Assembly (NCBI GenBank): GCA_942491465.1
Contig: CALOBA010000069.1
Span: 1 to 64,000, forward strand
DNA from: CALOBA01 sp942491465
GTDB taxonomy: Bacteria; Pseudomonadota; Gammaproteobacteria; Chromatiales; Chromatiaceae
Direction of reading: 5' to 3'
Length of the DNA: 64,000 nt
Below the pieces are notes generated by a model. The model ran no database searches. It had not been told where the DNA came from and saw only the letters and a list, made by a program, of their open reading frames with translations. How positions within the stretch are numbered: the stretch's first letter is position 1; every line of letters starts with the position of its first letter. Below, piece by piece: positions 1 to 8,369 of the stretch. A program made the position numbers and the translations under genes.

Positions 1-43
1 GCGCGCTCGGGGTCACGCGGCGCGCTCGCGCGCTCGGGGTCAC
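1..43 (+). repeat. 16-bp direct repeat at window start
   Basis: The 16-mer GCGCGCTCGGGGTCAC occurs at 1-16 and again at 28-43, with a partial copy of its first nine bases at 20-28. It lies outside any recognisable gene. It may be the edge of a longer array cut by the window boundary, but that cannot be judged here. Confidence 0.6.
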
Positions 44-535
44 CATTTAGCTGACCCCGATCAAGAGGCGGCAATAAACTATCGCGGCTGCGCACGATGA
101 TCTAGGTCAATTTTCCACGAAACGCTGCGTTGAGCCGTTGACGCGCCGTCAGTTCTCTATGTAAAAGCTGGTTGCGGAGCCGATCCGCACCAGTCACCCT
201 TCAGGTTCTAGGCATGGGGCTGCTCCCAGTGGGGAGAAGACACCCGGCCCGTTGCTCATTCGAGCCCCTGTGAAATCATCGGTGCCCTACGCCAAGGTCC
301 AGCGGTGCACGGCAGTGCCCGGAGGGCGGGCCGTGCGTTCACAGATACTGTGGCTTGCACCCCGGTGCAGGGCGCAGCCAACCCGATATGGCTCGATGGC
401 GGGGGCGTCTCGGTCACAAACGCTGTCGCTCCGTGGAGGTTGCAATCTTGGGCGGGAATGCCTCGGGGCTCAATCAGATCTGGTGGCTGGTCGCCAACCC
501 CATGTCGAAGCTCACCGAGGCATGCCCGATTCGGT
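44..535. other. Non-coding flank of the IS110 copy
   Basis: About 490 bases downstream of the transposase on its strand. I see no gene with credible coding character. It probably includes the end of the IS110 element, but IS110 elements lack clear terminal inverted repeats, so no boundary can be set. Confidence 0.4.
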
Positions 536-1552
536 TCACGCGAAGGCGCGGTTCACGTCGAATTCGCTGCCGTCGCGAAGAATGTAGTAGCAGGCACGTG
601 CCAGTTTGTGCGCCACCGCCTTGGTGGCGATGACGTTCTTGGTCTTGGCGCGCTTGCGTTGATAGTAGCGCTTGATCTGCGGGTTGTAGCGCACGGCGAA
701 GTTGGCCGCCTCGACGTAGGCCCAAGCCAGATACTTGTTGCTGTTCGCGGTGTTGCCCTTGCCCTTCTGCTTGCCGTTGGAGACATGCGTGCTGCCGACG
801 CAGCGGCAGCAGGAGGCGTAGTTTCCGACCCCCGCGAAGCGCTCGATGGGGCCGGTCTCCAGCACGATGGTCAACCCGAGAATGCGCCCGATGCCCCTGA
901 CGCTGAGCAGTGCCCGCAAGCGCTGCGTCTCCTTGTTCTGGCGCCAGGCTTCGCGCTCGAGCAGGTCGACGGCCGCCTGTTGGCCTTGCATGGCCAGTGG
1001 ACCGTGCTCTGGATCGCCAGCGCCAAGTTGGCGTCGGTGACCAGCTTGGCGACCGACTCCGGGTCAGGCGCCTGCCGCGTTGGCGCTGATCGAGCGTCCG
1101 CGGTTGCGCGAGAACAGGTTCTGCACCGCCAGGATGTTGGCCGTGCGCTGCTGGACCAGGCGCTGGCGCCGCCGCAGCAGGTCGCGTACCGCCCGCTCGG
1201 CCTTGGGGTAGATGTACCCCTCGGGCAGCACCCCCAGGCGCAGCAGCTTCGCCAGCCAGGCCGCGTCGGTGTCGTCGTCGGCATACTTCAGGCCGCTGTA
1301 CTGCACGATGGCCGCCGTGTTGGCCAGGTGCACCCGGTAGCCGGCCTCCATCAGGGCATCGACCAGCCAGTACCAGTTGTAGGTCGATTCCACCACCAAG
1401 CCGCTGATCCAGTCGCGATACGTTGCCAGCGCATCGACGATCGTCTGCAAGACGTTGGGCAAGCGCTTGCGGTAGACGATGCGGTCGGTCTCGTCCGACA
1501 AGGCCACGACGCTGTTGTTTGAATGTAGGTCGATTCCGCCGTAAAGTGTCAT
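536..1552 (-). pseudogene. IS110-family transposase, frameshifted
   Basis: The N-terminal part, starting at the ATG at 1552, reads MTLYGGIDLHSNN and contains the RuvC-like DEDD nuclease start of IS110 transposases, then DDTDAAWLAKLLRLG. The frame breaks near 1070, passes through a second frame (PESVAKLVTDANLALAIQST) and breaks again near 1000. The C-terminal half continues from about 991 with the transposase_20 features (LLSVRGIGRILGLTIVLETG, then the serine-region sequence NSNKYLAWAYVEAANFAVRY) to a stop at 536. Two frameshifts make a functional protein unlikely unless they are sequencing errors. The copy opens a region of decayed mobile DNA that extends to ftsK. Confidence 0.85.
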
Positions 1553-1769
1553 GGTCGACTCCTCCCCTTCGGGGCTGCGGTTGTTGGATCGTTCAACCCA
1601 ACTGTAGCCTCCGGGGCGGGGCCGGCTAGATGAAATCAATCAGGTCTTGACTCGTGCCTTTACACAAGTCAAGAGTGAAGACCCTGGAGCCCAGGTGCAT
1701 GGTGGATCCTACAAAGCACGCCGAGCCTCAAGCCAATGTAGGCTGCAACAATGGCAGCGTTTGCCCTGG

Positions 1770-1818
1770 TTGCCAAGCTCCAGCTTGGCAACCCCGGCTC
1801 GGGAAGCTCCAGCTTCCC
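1770..1818. repeat. Paired REP-like hairpins
   Basis: Two near-perfect palindromes sit side by side: TTGCCAAGCTCCAGCTTGGCAA in effect at 1770-1791, and GGGAAGCTCCAGCTTCCC at 1801-1818. Both have the core AAGCTCCAGCTT. Paired short hairpins of this kind are typical of repetitive extragenic palindromes. The remaining sequence from 1553 to 2005 holds no gene that I can support. Confidence 0.6.
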
Positions 1819-2005
1819 GGCTTGCAGCCACGGGGTTTCCACCTCGATCAACGTTCCCCGCCGGCATAGCGCCGGGCACTGAACCAGCGGCCGGAAAGTA
1901 CGGGGCATCGCTGCCGCGGGCGCGATAGCGGCTGTGCGTCATGAGCGAACGTCGCCCTGCCGTCCCGGGAGCGCCCAGCCGAAACCCCGGGGTCCTCTGG
2001 CGCCC

Positions 2006-2285
2006 TTACGCTGCCCGCTCGGCTCCCAGCGTCACGCGAATCTGGATCTCGTCCTAGGGCACGAGGATCTTGCCGGCCGGGTCCTTCTGGATCAGGTCGT
2101 GCTCGATGAGCTTGGTGACATCGGCGTGGACGTTGCTGTAGTTGCGCCCGAGCTGTTTCGCCAACGCATAGATGGACGTCGGCCCCGTTTGCTGCAGCGC
2201 TTCGAGCAGCGCCATGCGTGCCGGTGTGAGTTCGCCGAAGAGGTGCGTGGCCGTCTCGAAGCCGAGGTAGCCAGCTTGGGTTTGC
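2006..2285 (-). pseudogene. TumA-like HTH antitoxin relic with in-frame stop
   Basis: The reading frame from about 2285 downwards gives ATHLFGELTPARMALLEALQ, then ALAKQLGRNYSNVHADVTKL and IEHDLIQKDPAGKILVP. This is the winged-helix domain of the HVO_A0114/TumA group, the DNA-binding partner of TumE-type toxins. An in-frame TAG at 2054-2056 interrupts the protein; translation beyond it continues sensibly as DEIQIRVTLGAERAA to a TAA at 2006-2008, which matches the expected family C-terminus. The 5' end is lost: the frame runs into an IS4 relic at about 2285. No toxin gene remains upstream. Confidence 0.7.
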
Positions 2286-2460
2286 GCACCAGCACGAACG
2301 CCGCGCGCAACGGATTGCTGCGCACCCACTCGCCGATGCCCAGCGCGGTCGGCGTCGTGGTGGCCTGCTCGAACACCCGCTTACAACTCCTCCAGCGGGT
2401 CTTGAGCTTGAGCGTGTCGCGTCCGCGCACCCGCCCCACCCAGGGCACAACGCGAGGCAT
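2286..2460 (-). pseudogene. IS4-family transposase relic
   Basis: A frame from 2460 reads VGRVRGRDTLKLKTRW and continues through GEWVRSNPLRAAFVLVRKP. The first part matches the same region of the IS4 transposase at 61332 (WVGRVRGRDYVKPKHRW), so this is an internal fragment of a related element. The sequence fuses directly to the antitoxin relic near 2285. It has no start or end of its own and is non-functional. Confidence 0.6.
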
Positions 2461-2733
2461 TCATCGCGCACTGCAACGAGCGCCGGCGCCGAAGGGAAGC
2501 GGCGCAAGGCGCCGATCACGCAAGCGATGGGCTTTTGCCGCTTGTCCGCCTCGCAGGCCCGCTCCGGCAGGCGCTGTGCGCCTGCGCCGCATCGGCCCGG
2601 CTCAAGATCGCCTTCGTATGCGAGGCGCTCAGCGCCCCGTAGCGACGCGCTGCGCCCCGCTGAATGGAGCTGCGCGCGCTTCGCTGGCCGGTGAATACTT
2701 GCCCAGTCTCTGGAGCGTCGTCACGATCGGAAT

Positions 2734-2985
2734 ATGGAGATGATCGACCGCTTCGGCCTGCTCCCCGAGCCCGCCAAGACCCTGTTCGCCATCACCGCGC
2801 TGAAGCTGCGCGTGCAGCCCTGCGGCATCAAAAAGATCGCGGCCGGCCCCAAGGGCGGGCGCATCCTCTTCGACGAGGCACCGAAGATCGACCTCATGAA
2901 GCTGGGGTTGCCTCCCGAGGCGTTCTTCGTGGCTTGGCGGCCCGGATTGGAACGCGTGACTAAGGATCGGTTCAAAAACAAGTAG
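2734..2985 (+). pseudogene. mfd: Mfd (transcription-repair coupling factor) internal fragment
   Basis: The first 55 or so residues, EMIDRFGLLPEPAKTLFAIT through ALKLRVQPCGIKKIAAGPKG and GRILFDEAPKIDLMKL, match the start of the C-terminal D7 domain of Mfd, which normally exceeds 1,100 residues. Similarity ends after IDLMKL. The last residues (TKDRFKNK) are encoded by the repeat element that starts at 2960, and the stop TAG lies inside it. Both ends of the gene are missing, so this is a relic; the working mfd must be elsewhere. Confidence 0.8.
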
Positions 2986-3065
2986 TGCAGACGCCCGCTC
3001 GCTGAGCCTTTGGATTGGCCGTTTCGTGGTTGCGTCTGCACCACTTGTTTCTGAACCTTGACTAA
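2960..3065 (+). repeat. Family-1 miniature element, copy A (106 bp)
   Basis: The element starts CTAAGGATCGGTTCA and ends TGAACCTTGACTAA. Its arms are inverted copies (GGTTCAGAAACAAGTGG/TGCAGACGC in both) around a centre of about 40 bp. CTAA at both outer ends looks like a 4-bp target duplication. Full copies recur at 17603-17708 and 51500-51605, and one arm at 40431-40452. This copy supplies the stop codon of the Mfd fragment and, on the other strand, the TAG stop of ftsK (3062-3064). It carries no gene of its own. Confidence 0.85.
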
Positions 3066-5698
3066 CGCTGATCTTCCGCCGGTGCCGGCGCCGGCGGCGC
3101 CAGCACCTCGCGGTTGCCGTTGGTCTCGGCGGGACCGACCAGGCCGATGCGCTCCATCTCCTCGATCATTCGCGCGGCGCGGTTGTAGCCGATCTTCAGG
3201 CGGCGCTGGACGCCGGAGATGGATGCGCGGCGGGTCTCGATGACGATCTGCACGGCCTCGTCGAACAGCGGGTCCTGGTCCTCCACGTCGCCGCCAGCGC
3301 CGCCGCGGGGTTCGGGGTCGATGCCGGGGAGGTGCTCGCTCGGGTCCTGGAGCACGGTGTCGATGTAGCGCGGTGGCCCCAACTGCTTGAGGAAGGCAAC
3401 CACGCGATGCACCTCGGCGTCGTCGACGAAGGCGCCGTGCACACGCTGGGGGATGCTGCCGCCCGGGGGCAGGTAGAGCATGTCGCCATGGCCGAGCAGC
3501 TGCTCGGCACCCATCTGGTCGAGGATGGTGCGCGAGTCGATGCGCGAGGAGACCTTGAACGCCATGCGGGTCGGGATGTTGGCCTTGATCAGGCCGGTGA
3601 GCACGTCCACGGACGGGCGCTGGGTGGCCAGCAGCAGGTGGATGCCGGCGGCGCGGGCCTTCTGCGCCAGGCGGGCGATCAGCTCTTCGACCTTCTTGCC
3701 CACCACCATCATCATGTCGGCCAGTTCGTCGATGATGACGACGATGTAGGGCAGACGCTCCAGGGTCGGCGCCAGGTCGGGCTCGGCACCGTCGAACAGG
3801 TCGGGATTCGGCTCGTGCATCGGGTCGACGAGCGGCGTGCCGGCGTCGATGGCGTCCTGGACCTTGCGGTTGTAGCCGGCGATGTTGCGCACGCCGAGCT
3901 TGGACATGAGCTTGTAGCGCCGCTCCATCTCGCCGACGCACCAGCGCAGCGCGTTGGCCGCCTCCTTCATGTCGGTGACGACGGGGGTGAGCAGATGCGG
4001 GATGCCCTCGTAGACGGAAAGCTCCAGCATCTTCGGGTCGACCATGATCAGGCGCACCTCCTCGGCACTGGACTTGTAGAGCAGGCTCAGGATCATGGCG
4101 TTGATGGCGACCGACTTACCGGAGCCGGTGGTACCGGCGATCAGGGCATGGGGCATGCGACCGAGATCGGCCACCACCGGGCGGCCGGCGATGTTGGTGC
4201 CCATGCCGATGGTCAGCGGCGACTTGGCGTCTTGGTAGGCATCGGCGCTCAGGGCCTCGCCGAGCACGACCATCTCGCGGTGATCGTTGGGGATCTCCAG
4301 GCCGATGACGGACTTGCCGGGGATGACCTCGACCACGCGCACGCTGATCTTCGACAACGCCCGGGCCAGGTCCTTGGCCAGGCCGGTGATCTTGCTGACC
4401 TTCGTGCCCGGGGCCAGGTCCAGCTCGAACATGGTGACCACGGGCCCCGGGTGTACGGCGACCACCTCGGCGACGACGTTGAAGTCCTTGAGCCGGGACT
4501 CGAGCTCGCGGGACATGTCCTCGAGCTCTTCTTCGGTGTAGCCCTGGCCGCTCTTGTGCGGCGGGTCGAGCAGGTCGAGCGGCGGTAGGCAGTCTTCGCC
4601 GAAGGGGGGTGGGGGAGCCGGGACGGGCCGGGCCACGCGCGCGACCTGCGGCTCGGCCTGGACCTGCGGCTCGGCTTGGACCGGCGCCGATGGCTCGGGC
4701 GCGGTCCGCCCCCGTTCGTCGGCGTCGGCGGGCTTGGCGAGGCCGAGGGCGCGCAGGGCCATGGGCAGCGGCCAGCGCGCACGCTGCGGCGGCTCGTCGT
4801 CGGGCTCCATCGCTGCGAATGCGTCGGTCAGCTGACTGCCGTCGTTGCGCGCGTCGTCGGCCGCCGGGGCCTCGCGGAGCACGGCCTGGTCCACCGGCTC
4901 GGGCTGGAACGGCAGGCGCAGCGGCGATGCCGTGGCTGCCTTCACAAGCGCATCCGGCACCGGCGCGCCCTCGTCCATCGGGTCGAAGTCCACATCGTCG
5001 TCGCTGATCAATGGCTCGCGACGCTTGCGTGGGTCCTCCAGGGGCACCGCCGGGGGGCGCTCTCGGCTCGGCAGCCGGAGGCGCAGTCGAAGCAAGGGCC
5101 GCACGAGCCATAGGGTCAGCTCGCCGATGCCGTCGAGCAGGATCAGCGGCGAGGCCCCGGTCATCAGCGTGAACGCGATCATCAGCACGCCGAAGAGGAC
5201 CAAGGTCGCCCCGGAATCGCCGAAGGTCGTGAGCGCGTGCTGCTTGACCATCAGCCCGAGACCGCCGCCGACGCCGTTGGGCAGCCAGGGGGCAAGGTCG
5301 GGCAGTTGGATGGCCGCCAGCGCGGTGCCGGTCCCCAGGGCCAGCAGCAGACCGAGCCAGCGCATGGCAAGCCAGTACAGGCGGGTCTCGGGCTCGTCAT
5401 CGCCGCGGCGCAGCGCGAGCCAGGCGCTCCAGGCGATCATCGCCGGCACCAGATAGGCGAGCAGCCCGAACAGGAAGAAGCCGATGTCGGCGAACCACGC
5501 GCCGGTGCTGCCGCCGGCATTGCGCACCGCGGCATCGGGGCCGACGTAGGACCAGCCGGGGTCGGACGGCGCATAGGTCGCGAGCGCCAAGACCAGATAG
5601 AGGGCTAAGCAGATCAGCACCCAGAGCACGCCCTCGCGCAGGGCGCGGTCTAGGTAGTCGGTGAAGGTGACGCGATCGACGCGGGTTGCCTGAGTCAA
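3062..5698 (-). CDS. ftsK: DNA translocase FtsK
   Basis: An 878-residue septal DNA translocase that pumps chromosome termini across the division site and activates XerCD recombination at dif. The N-terminal 200 residues contain about four or five membrane spans (for example VLWVLICLALYLVLALATYA). A proline- and acid-rich linker follows (about 210-400), shorter than in E. coli. The motor has the Walker A GTTGSGKS and Walker B YIVVIIDELADMMMV. The C-terminal gamma winged helix (ASISGVQRRLKIGYNRAARM) reads KOPS sites. The stop codon lies inside the family-1 repeat, so the last residues may have been altered by that insertion. The start ATG at 5698 precedes a normal N-terminus. Confidence 0.95.
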   Translation of the reverse strand: MTQATRVDRVTFTDYLDRALREGVLWVLICLALYLVLALATYAPSDPGWSYVGPDAAVRNAGGSTGAWFADIGFFLFGLLAYLVPAMIAWSAWLALRRGDDEPETRLYWLAMRWLGLLLALGTGTALAAIQLPDLAPWLPNGVGGGLGLMVKQHALTTFGDSGATLVLFGVLMIAFTLMTGASPLILLDGIGELTLWLVRPLLRLRLRLPSRERPPAVPLEDPRKRREPLISDDDVDFDPMDEGAPVPDALVKAATASPLRLPFQPEPVDQAVLREAPAADDARNDGSQLTDAFAAMEPDDEPPQRARWPLPMALRALGLAKPADADERGRTAPEPSAPVQAEPQVQAEPQVARVARPVPAPPPPFGEDCLPPLDLLDPPHKSGQGYTEEELEDMSRELESRLKDFNVVAEVVAVHPGPVVTMFELDLAPGTKVSKITGLAKDLARALSKISVRVVEVIPGKSVIGLEIPNDHREMVVLGEALSADAYQDAKSPLTIGMGTNIAGRPVVADLGRMPHALIAGTTGSGKSVAINAMILSLLYKSSAEEVRLIMVDPKMLELSVYEGIPHLLTPVVTDMKEAANALRWCVGEMERRYKLMSKLGVRNIAGYNRKVQDAIDAGTPLVDPMHEPNPDLFDGAEPDLAPTLERLPYIVVIIDELADMMMVVGKKVEELIARLAQKARAAGIHLLLATQRPSVDVLTGLIKANIPTRMAFKVSSRIDSRTILDQMGAEQLLGHGDMLYLPPGGSIPQRVHGAFVDDAEVHRVVAFLKQLGPPRYIDTVLQDPSEHLPGIDPEPRGGAGGDVEDQDPLFDEAVQIVIETRRASISGVQRRLKIGYNRAARMIEEMERIGLVGPAETNGNREVLAPPAPAPAEDQR

Positions 5699-5787
5699 GG
5701 TCCTGTCCTCCGAAGTTTGAACAGGATTATAGCCTTAACCTGGATAGCTCGCGCTGTTTCTAATTTACGACAACACCGGAGGAGGTC

Positions 5788-6636
5788 TCACTGCCACCAG
5801 ATCTCGAACCGATTACCGTCGCCGCTGCGTTCCGGTCGCGGCCGCCGGAGCGCCAACGGCCGCGCCATCATGCCCATGAGCGCGCGACTGTAGGCCAGCG
5901 CGATCAACAGCCAGAGCGCGAGGATGCAGCACAGCGCCAGGGCGGCGGCAATGCTGTCCGCCACAACGGTCATCGGCTTGAGCAGGACGTGCACCGACCA
6001 ACCGGCCACGATGTCGATGCCGAGATCGAACCGCGACAGGGTGCAGATGAGATCGCTCGTGCAGTCGGGGCCGACAGGGCGGATGGCATAGTCGACGACC
6101 TGCCACCAGGACAGTCCGCGGAAGTCGTCTCCGGTGGACAGCAGTATCAGGATCGCCTCCAGCCAGAGCAGGGTGGTGCTCACCCAGATCGCCCAGCGTC
6201 GGGCCATGGCATAGAGGTAGGGCGACCGGACGACGCCGTGCAACAGACCGGGCAGCCGCGGCATCAGCAGCGCCAGCACCAGCACGACGGCCAACAGCAG
6301 GGTCCAGCCGAGCATATCCAACGTCAGCGTGCCGAGCATCAGCAGCATGGACAGGGCCAGGGCCTTGAGCGCCTCCAAGACCAGGACCAGCCACTCCAGC
6401 CCCAGCAGCCGGTGCAGCCAGTTGTTGTCGGGCTCGAGATACTCGCGGCAGAACGCATAGCGGCGATAAAAGGCGATCTCCGCCCCGGACAGGATCATGG
6501 GGACGGTGATGACGAGGACAAACAGGGCGTTGCCCAGTAGCCCGATGTGCGGGCCCGCAACATGCCAGGCCAGCAGCACCAGCCAGACCATCAGCATCGA
6601 GGACAGTCTCGTGGCGACTTGCGAGAGCATGTCCAT
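5788..6636 (-). CDS. Multi-pass membrane protein of unknown function
   Basis: A 282-residue protein with about six or seven hydrophobic segments, including LSSMLMVWLVLLAWHVAG at the N-terminus, NALFVLVITVPMIL, LLLAVVLVLALLM and IAAALALCCILALWLLIALA. No family is recognised. It lies 46 bp downstream of kaiB on the same strand and may be co-transcribed with it. An extramembrane stretch around residues 165-205 (DFRGLSWWQVVDYAIRP, then a pair of cysteines in DCTSDLIC) could be periplasmic. The C-terminal tail is basic, as expected for a cytoplasmic end. Confidence 0.75.
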   Translation of the reverse strand: MDMLSQVATRLSSMLMVWLVLLAWHVAGPHIGLLGNALFVLVITVPMILSGAEIAFYRRYAFCREYLEPDNNWLHRLLGLEWLVLVLEALKALALSMLLMLGTLTLDMLGWTLLLAVVLVLALLMPRLPGLLHGVVRSPYLYAMARRWAIWVSTTLLWLEAILILLSTGDDFRGLSWWQVVDYAIRPVGPDCTSDLICTLSRFDLGIDIVAGWSVHVLLKPMTVVADSIAAALALCCILALWLLIALAYSRALMGMMARPLALRRPRPERSGDGNRFEIWWQ

Positions 6637-6682
6637 TGGTTAGGGCGTCAGGGGCTCAGGCGACGGCGATCAGGCGGGCTGA

Positions 6683-6976
6683 TCAATCGAGCGGATCGCT
6701 CTCGCCATCCGCCGGGCACAACGAGCGTACCACCCGCGCCCGGTCCGACAGGTCGCCAATGATGCGGCGGATCGGTGTGGGGGTGAGGCGGATCAATGTC
6801 GGGGTGGCGATGATCTTGTCTTCGTCTGCGCGCTCGGGGCTGTCGATCAGGTTGATCACCTCGACCGCGCAGCTGCCGCCAAGCTCGCCCTTGCAGAGCT
6901 GGTCCAGATTGGATACCGCCCGCTCGGCCTGCGGCGTCTGCCCGGAGATATAGAGCCGCAGCTCGTAGTTGATCAT
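6683..6976 (-). CDS. kaiB: KaiB-family thioredoxin-like protein
   Basis: A 97-residue single-domain protein. Its N-terminus ELRLYISGQTPQAERAVSNL and the block VINLIDSPERADEDKIIATP, then TLIRLTPTPIRRIIGDLSD, are the KaiB signature. In cyanobacteria KaiB switches fold and binds KaiC to set the phase of the circadian clock. In proteobacteria, KaiB homologues accompany KaiC in hourglass-like timers or stress responses. No kaiC or kaiA is in this window, so either a remote partner exists or this is a divergent KaiB with another role. It has a five-residue gap region (GELGGS) before the second strand. Neighbours are a membrane protein downstream and DUF2237 upstream. Confidence 0.85.
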   Translation of the reverse strand: MINYELRLYISGQTPQAERAVSNLDQLCKGELGGSCAVEVINLIDSPERADEDKIIATPTLIRLTPTPIRRIIGDLSDRARVVRSLCPADGESDPLD

Positions 6977-7118
6977 GGCGAAAGGGTCTGGCGTCTGCTG
7001 GATGCCCCGGCACGGGACACTCCCTGCATTGTTGGCCAGCCCCGGACCAACGTCAAGCCGTCAGAGGCGCCAGGGCGACCGGCGGATGCCGGCCGCGGCT
7101 TCAATAAGCGCTGTCAGA

Positions 7119-7490
7119 TCACGACAGATCGACGGCGTGTCGTTTCAGGTCGAGCAGGTCGCAGACCTCGAGCGCCCGCTTGTGCGTTGAGCGCAGGAGC
7201 ACCCGCGGGGCGCAGCCGGCCTGCAGCGCCTCCTCCCAGCGCGCGGCGCAGAGGCACCAACTGTCGCCGGGCTTGAGCCCGGGGAAGCCGAACTCGGGCT
7301 GGGGCGTCGTCAGATCATTGCCCTGGGAGCGGGAATATTCCAGAAACTCCGCCGTCACGCGGGCGCAGACGGTGTGGGACCCCAGGTCTTGAGGACCGGT
7401 CTCGCAGGCGCCGCTGCGGGTGAATCCGGTCATGGGATCGGTGGAGCAGGGCTCCAGGGGCTCACCGAGGACGTTCTTTGGCGGGATCAT
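7119..7490 (-). CDS. DUF2237 family protein
   Basis: A 123-residue protein with the family block KNVLGEPLEPCSTDPMTGFT, then GACETGPQDLGSHTVCARVT and, near the C-terminus, PGDSWCLCAARWEEALQAG and VLLRSTHKRALEV. It has several conserved cysteines and no signal peptide. The function of the family is unknown. The start is taken at the ATG at 7490, where the conserved region begins; upstream in-frame sequence has no family character. It lies 102 bp after the peroxidase gene on the same strand. Confidence 0.85.
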   Translation of the reverse strand: MIPPKNVLGEPLEPCSTDPMTGFTRSGACETGPQDLGSHTVCARVTAEFLEYSRSQGNDLTTPQPEFGFPGLKPGDSWCLCAARWEEALQAGCAPRVLLRSTHKRALEVCDLLDLKRHAVDLS

Positions 7491-7592
7491 GGCGCACTCC
7501 TTAAGATAGCGGTGTGGTGGCGACAGTCGCTGCTGCCGACTAGCCTGGAGAGATGGGGGTTGCGCCACGGCCTTCCATGGCCCCCTCGGGGA

Positions 7593-8144
7593 TCAGAGCA
7601 GCTTCTCGATGGCGGCCACCATCTTACGGCTCTCCGGACCGGTGACGCTGGAGTAGTAGTCGACCACCTTACCGTCGCGACCAATCAGATATTTGTAGAA
7701 GTTCCACTTCGGGTAGACGCCGGTCTGCTCGGCCAGGTACTGATACAGCGGCGCCGCATTGCCCTTCTTGACGTGGACCTTCTCGAACATCGGGAAGTCG
7801 ACCGAGTAGGTCAGCCGGCAGAATTTCCTGATCTCTTCCTCGCTGCCGGGCTCTTGGTTGGCGAAGTCGTTGGAGGGGAAGCCGAGCACCACCAGGCCAC
7901 GATCCTTGTACTTATCGTAGAGCGCCTCCAGGCCCTCGTACTGGCCGGTGAAGCCGCACTTGCTGGCCGTGTTGACCATCAGTACGACCTTACCCCGGTA
8001 GGCGTCGCACAGGCGGACCGACTCATCGCCGGCGAGGCGACGCATCTCGAAGTCGAGCGCCGGTGCGCAGTCTGGGTTTGCATTTGCCATGGCGGGAAAA
8101 AAACCTCCGATTACCGTAAAAACCATCAGGAGCAGTGTCTTCAT
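7593..8144 (-). CDS. Secreted glutathione peroxidase (thiol type)
   Basis: A 183-residue protein with a signal peptide (MKTLLLMVFTVIGGFFPAMA, cleaved near ANA). The peroxidase domain carries NTASKCGFTGQYEGLEALY with a catalytic cysteine in place of selenocysteine, then GFPSNDFANQEPG and KWNFYKYLIGRDGKVV, which together provide the catalytic Cys/Gln/Trp/Asn set. It likely reduces lipid or organic hydroperoxides in the periplasm using thioredoxin-like donors. It is divergent from fpr, with about 225 bp between the starts. Confidence 0.92.
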   Translation of the reverse strand: MKTLLLMVFTVIGGFFPAMANANPDCAPALDFEMRRLAGDESVRLCDAYRGKVVLMVNTASKCGFTGQYEGLEALYDKYKDRGLVVLGFPSNDFANQEPGSEEEIRKFCRLTYSVDFPMFEKVHVKKGNAAPLYQYLAEQTGVYPKWNFYKYLIGRDGKVVDYYSSVTGPESRKMVAAIEKLL

Positions 8145-8369
8145 AACTGAGCCTCAAAATCTGGACATGACCTGTTCAAGGCCAGAGATGAGGCGCAACA
8201 GGTCAAACGCAAGCCGGACAAGAGACGGACGCGCCTAATCCCCCCAGCCCGCTTGATGACGTCCTCTTAAACGCCCCTCAGCCGGTGCAACGACCTGTTC
8301 ATGCTTTGAAAAGGCCGCCGGGCGGCCAAACCTGACGCCTACACGACAACAAAGCGCAGAGACAACACT

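Noticed and set aside
1..43. A CRISPR array start
   Set aside because: Only two 16-bp repeats with an 11-bp gap; no regular repeat-spacer pattern and no cas genes.
2734..2985. A complete small protein gene
   Set aside because: Its first 55 residues are an internal piece of Mfd and its last eight are encoded by a repeat element, so it is a relic.
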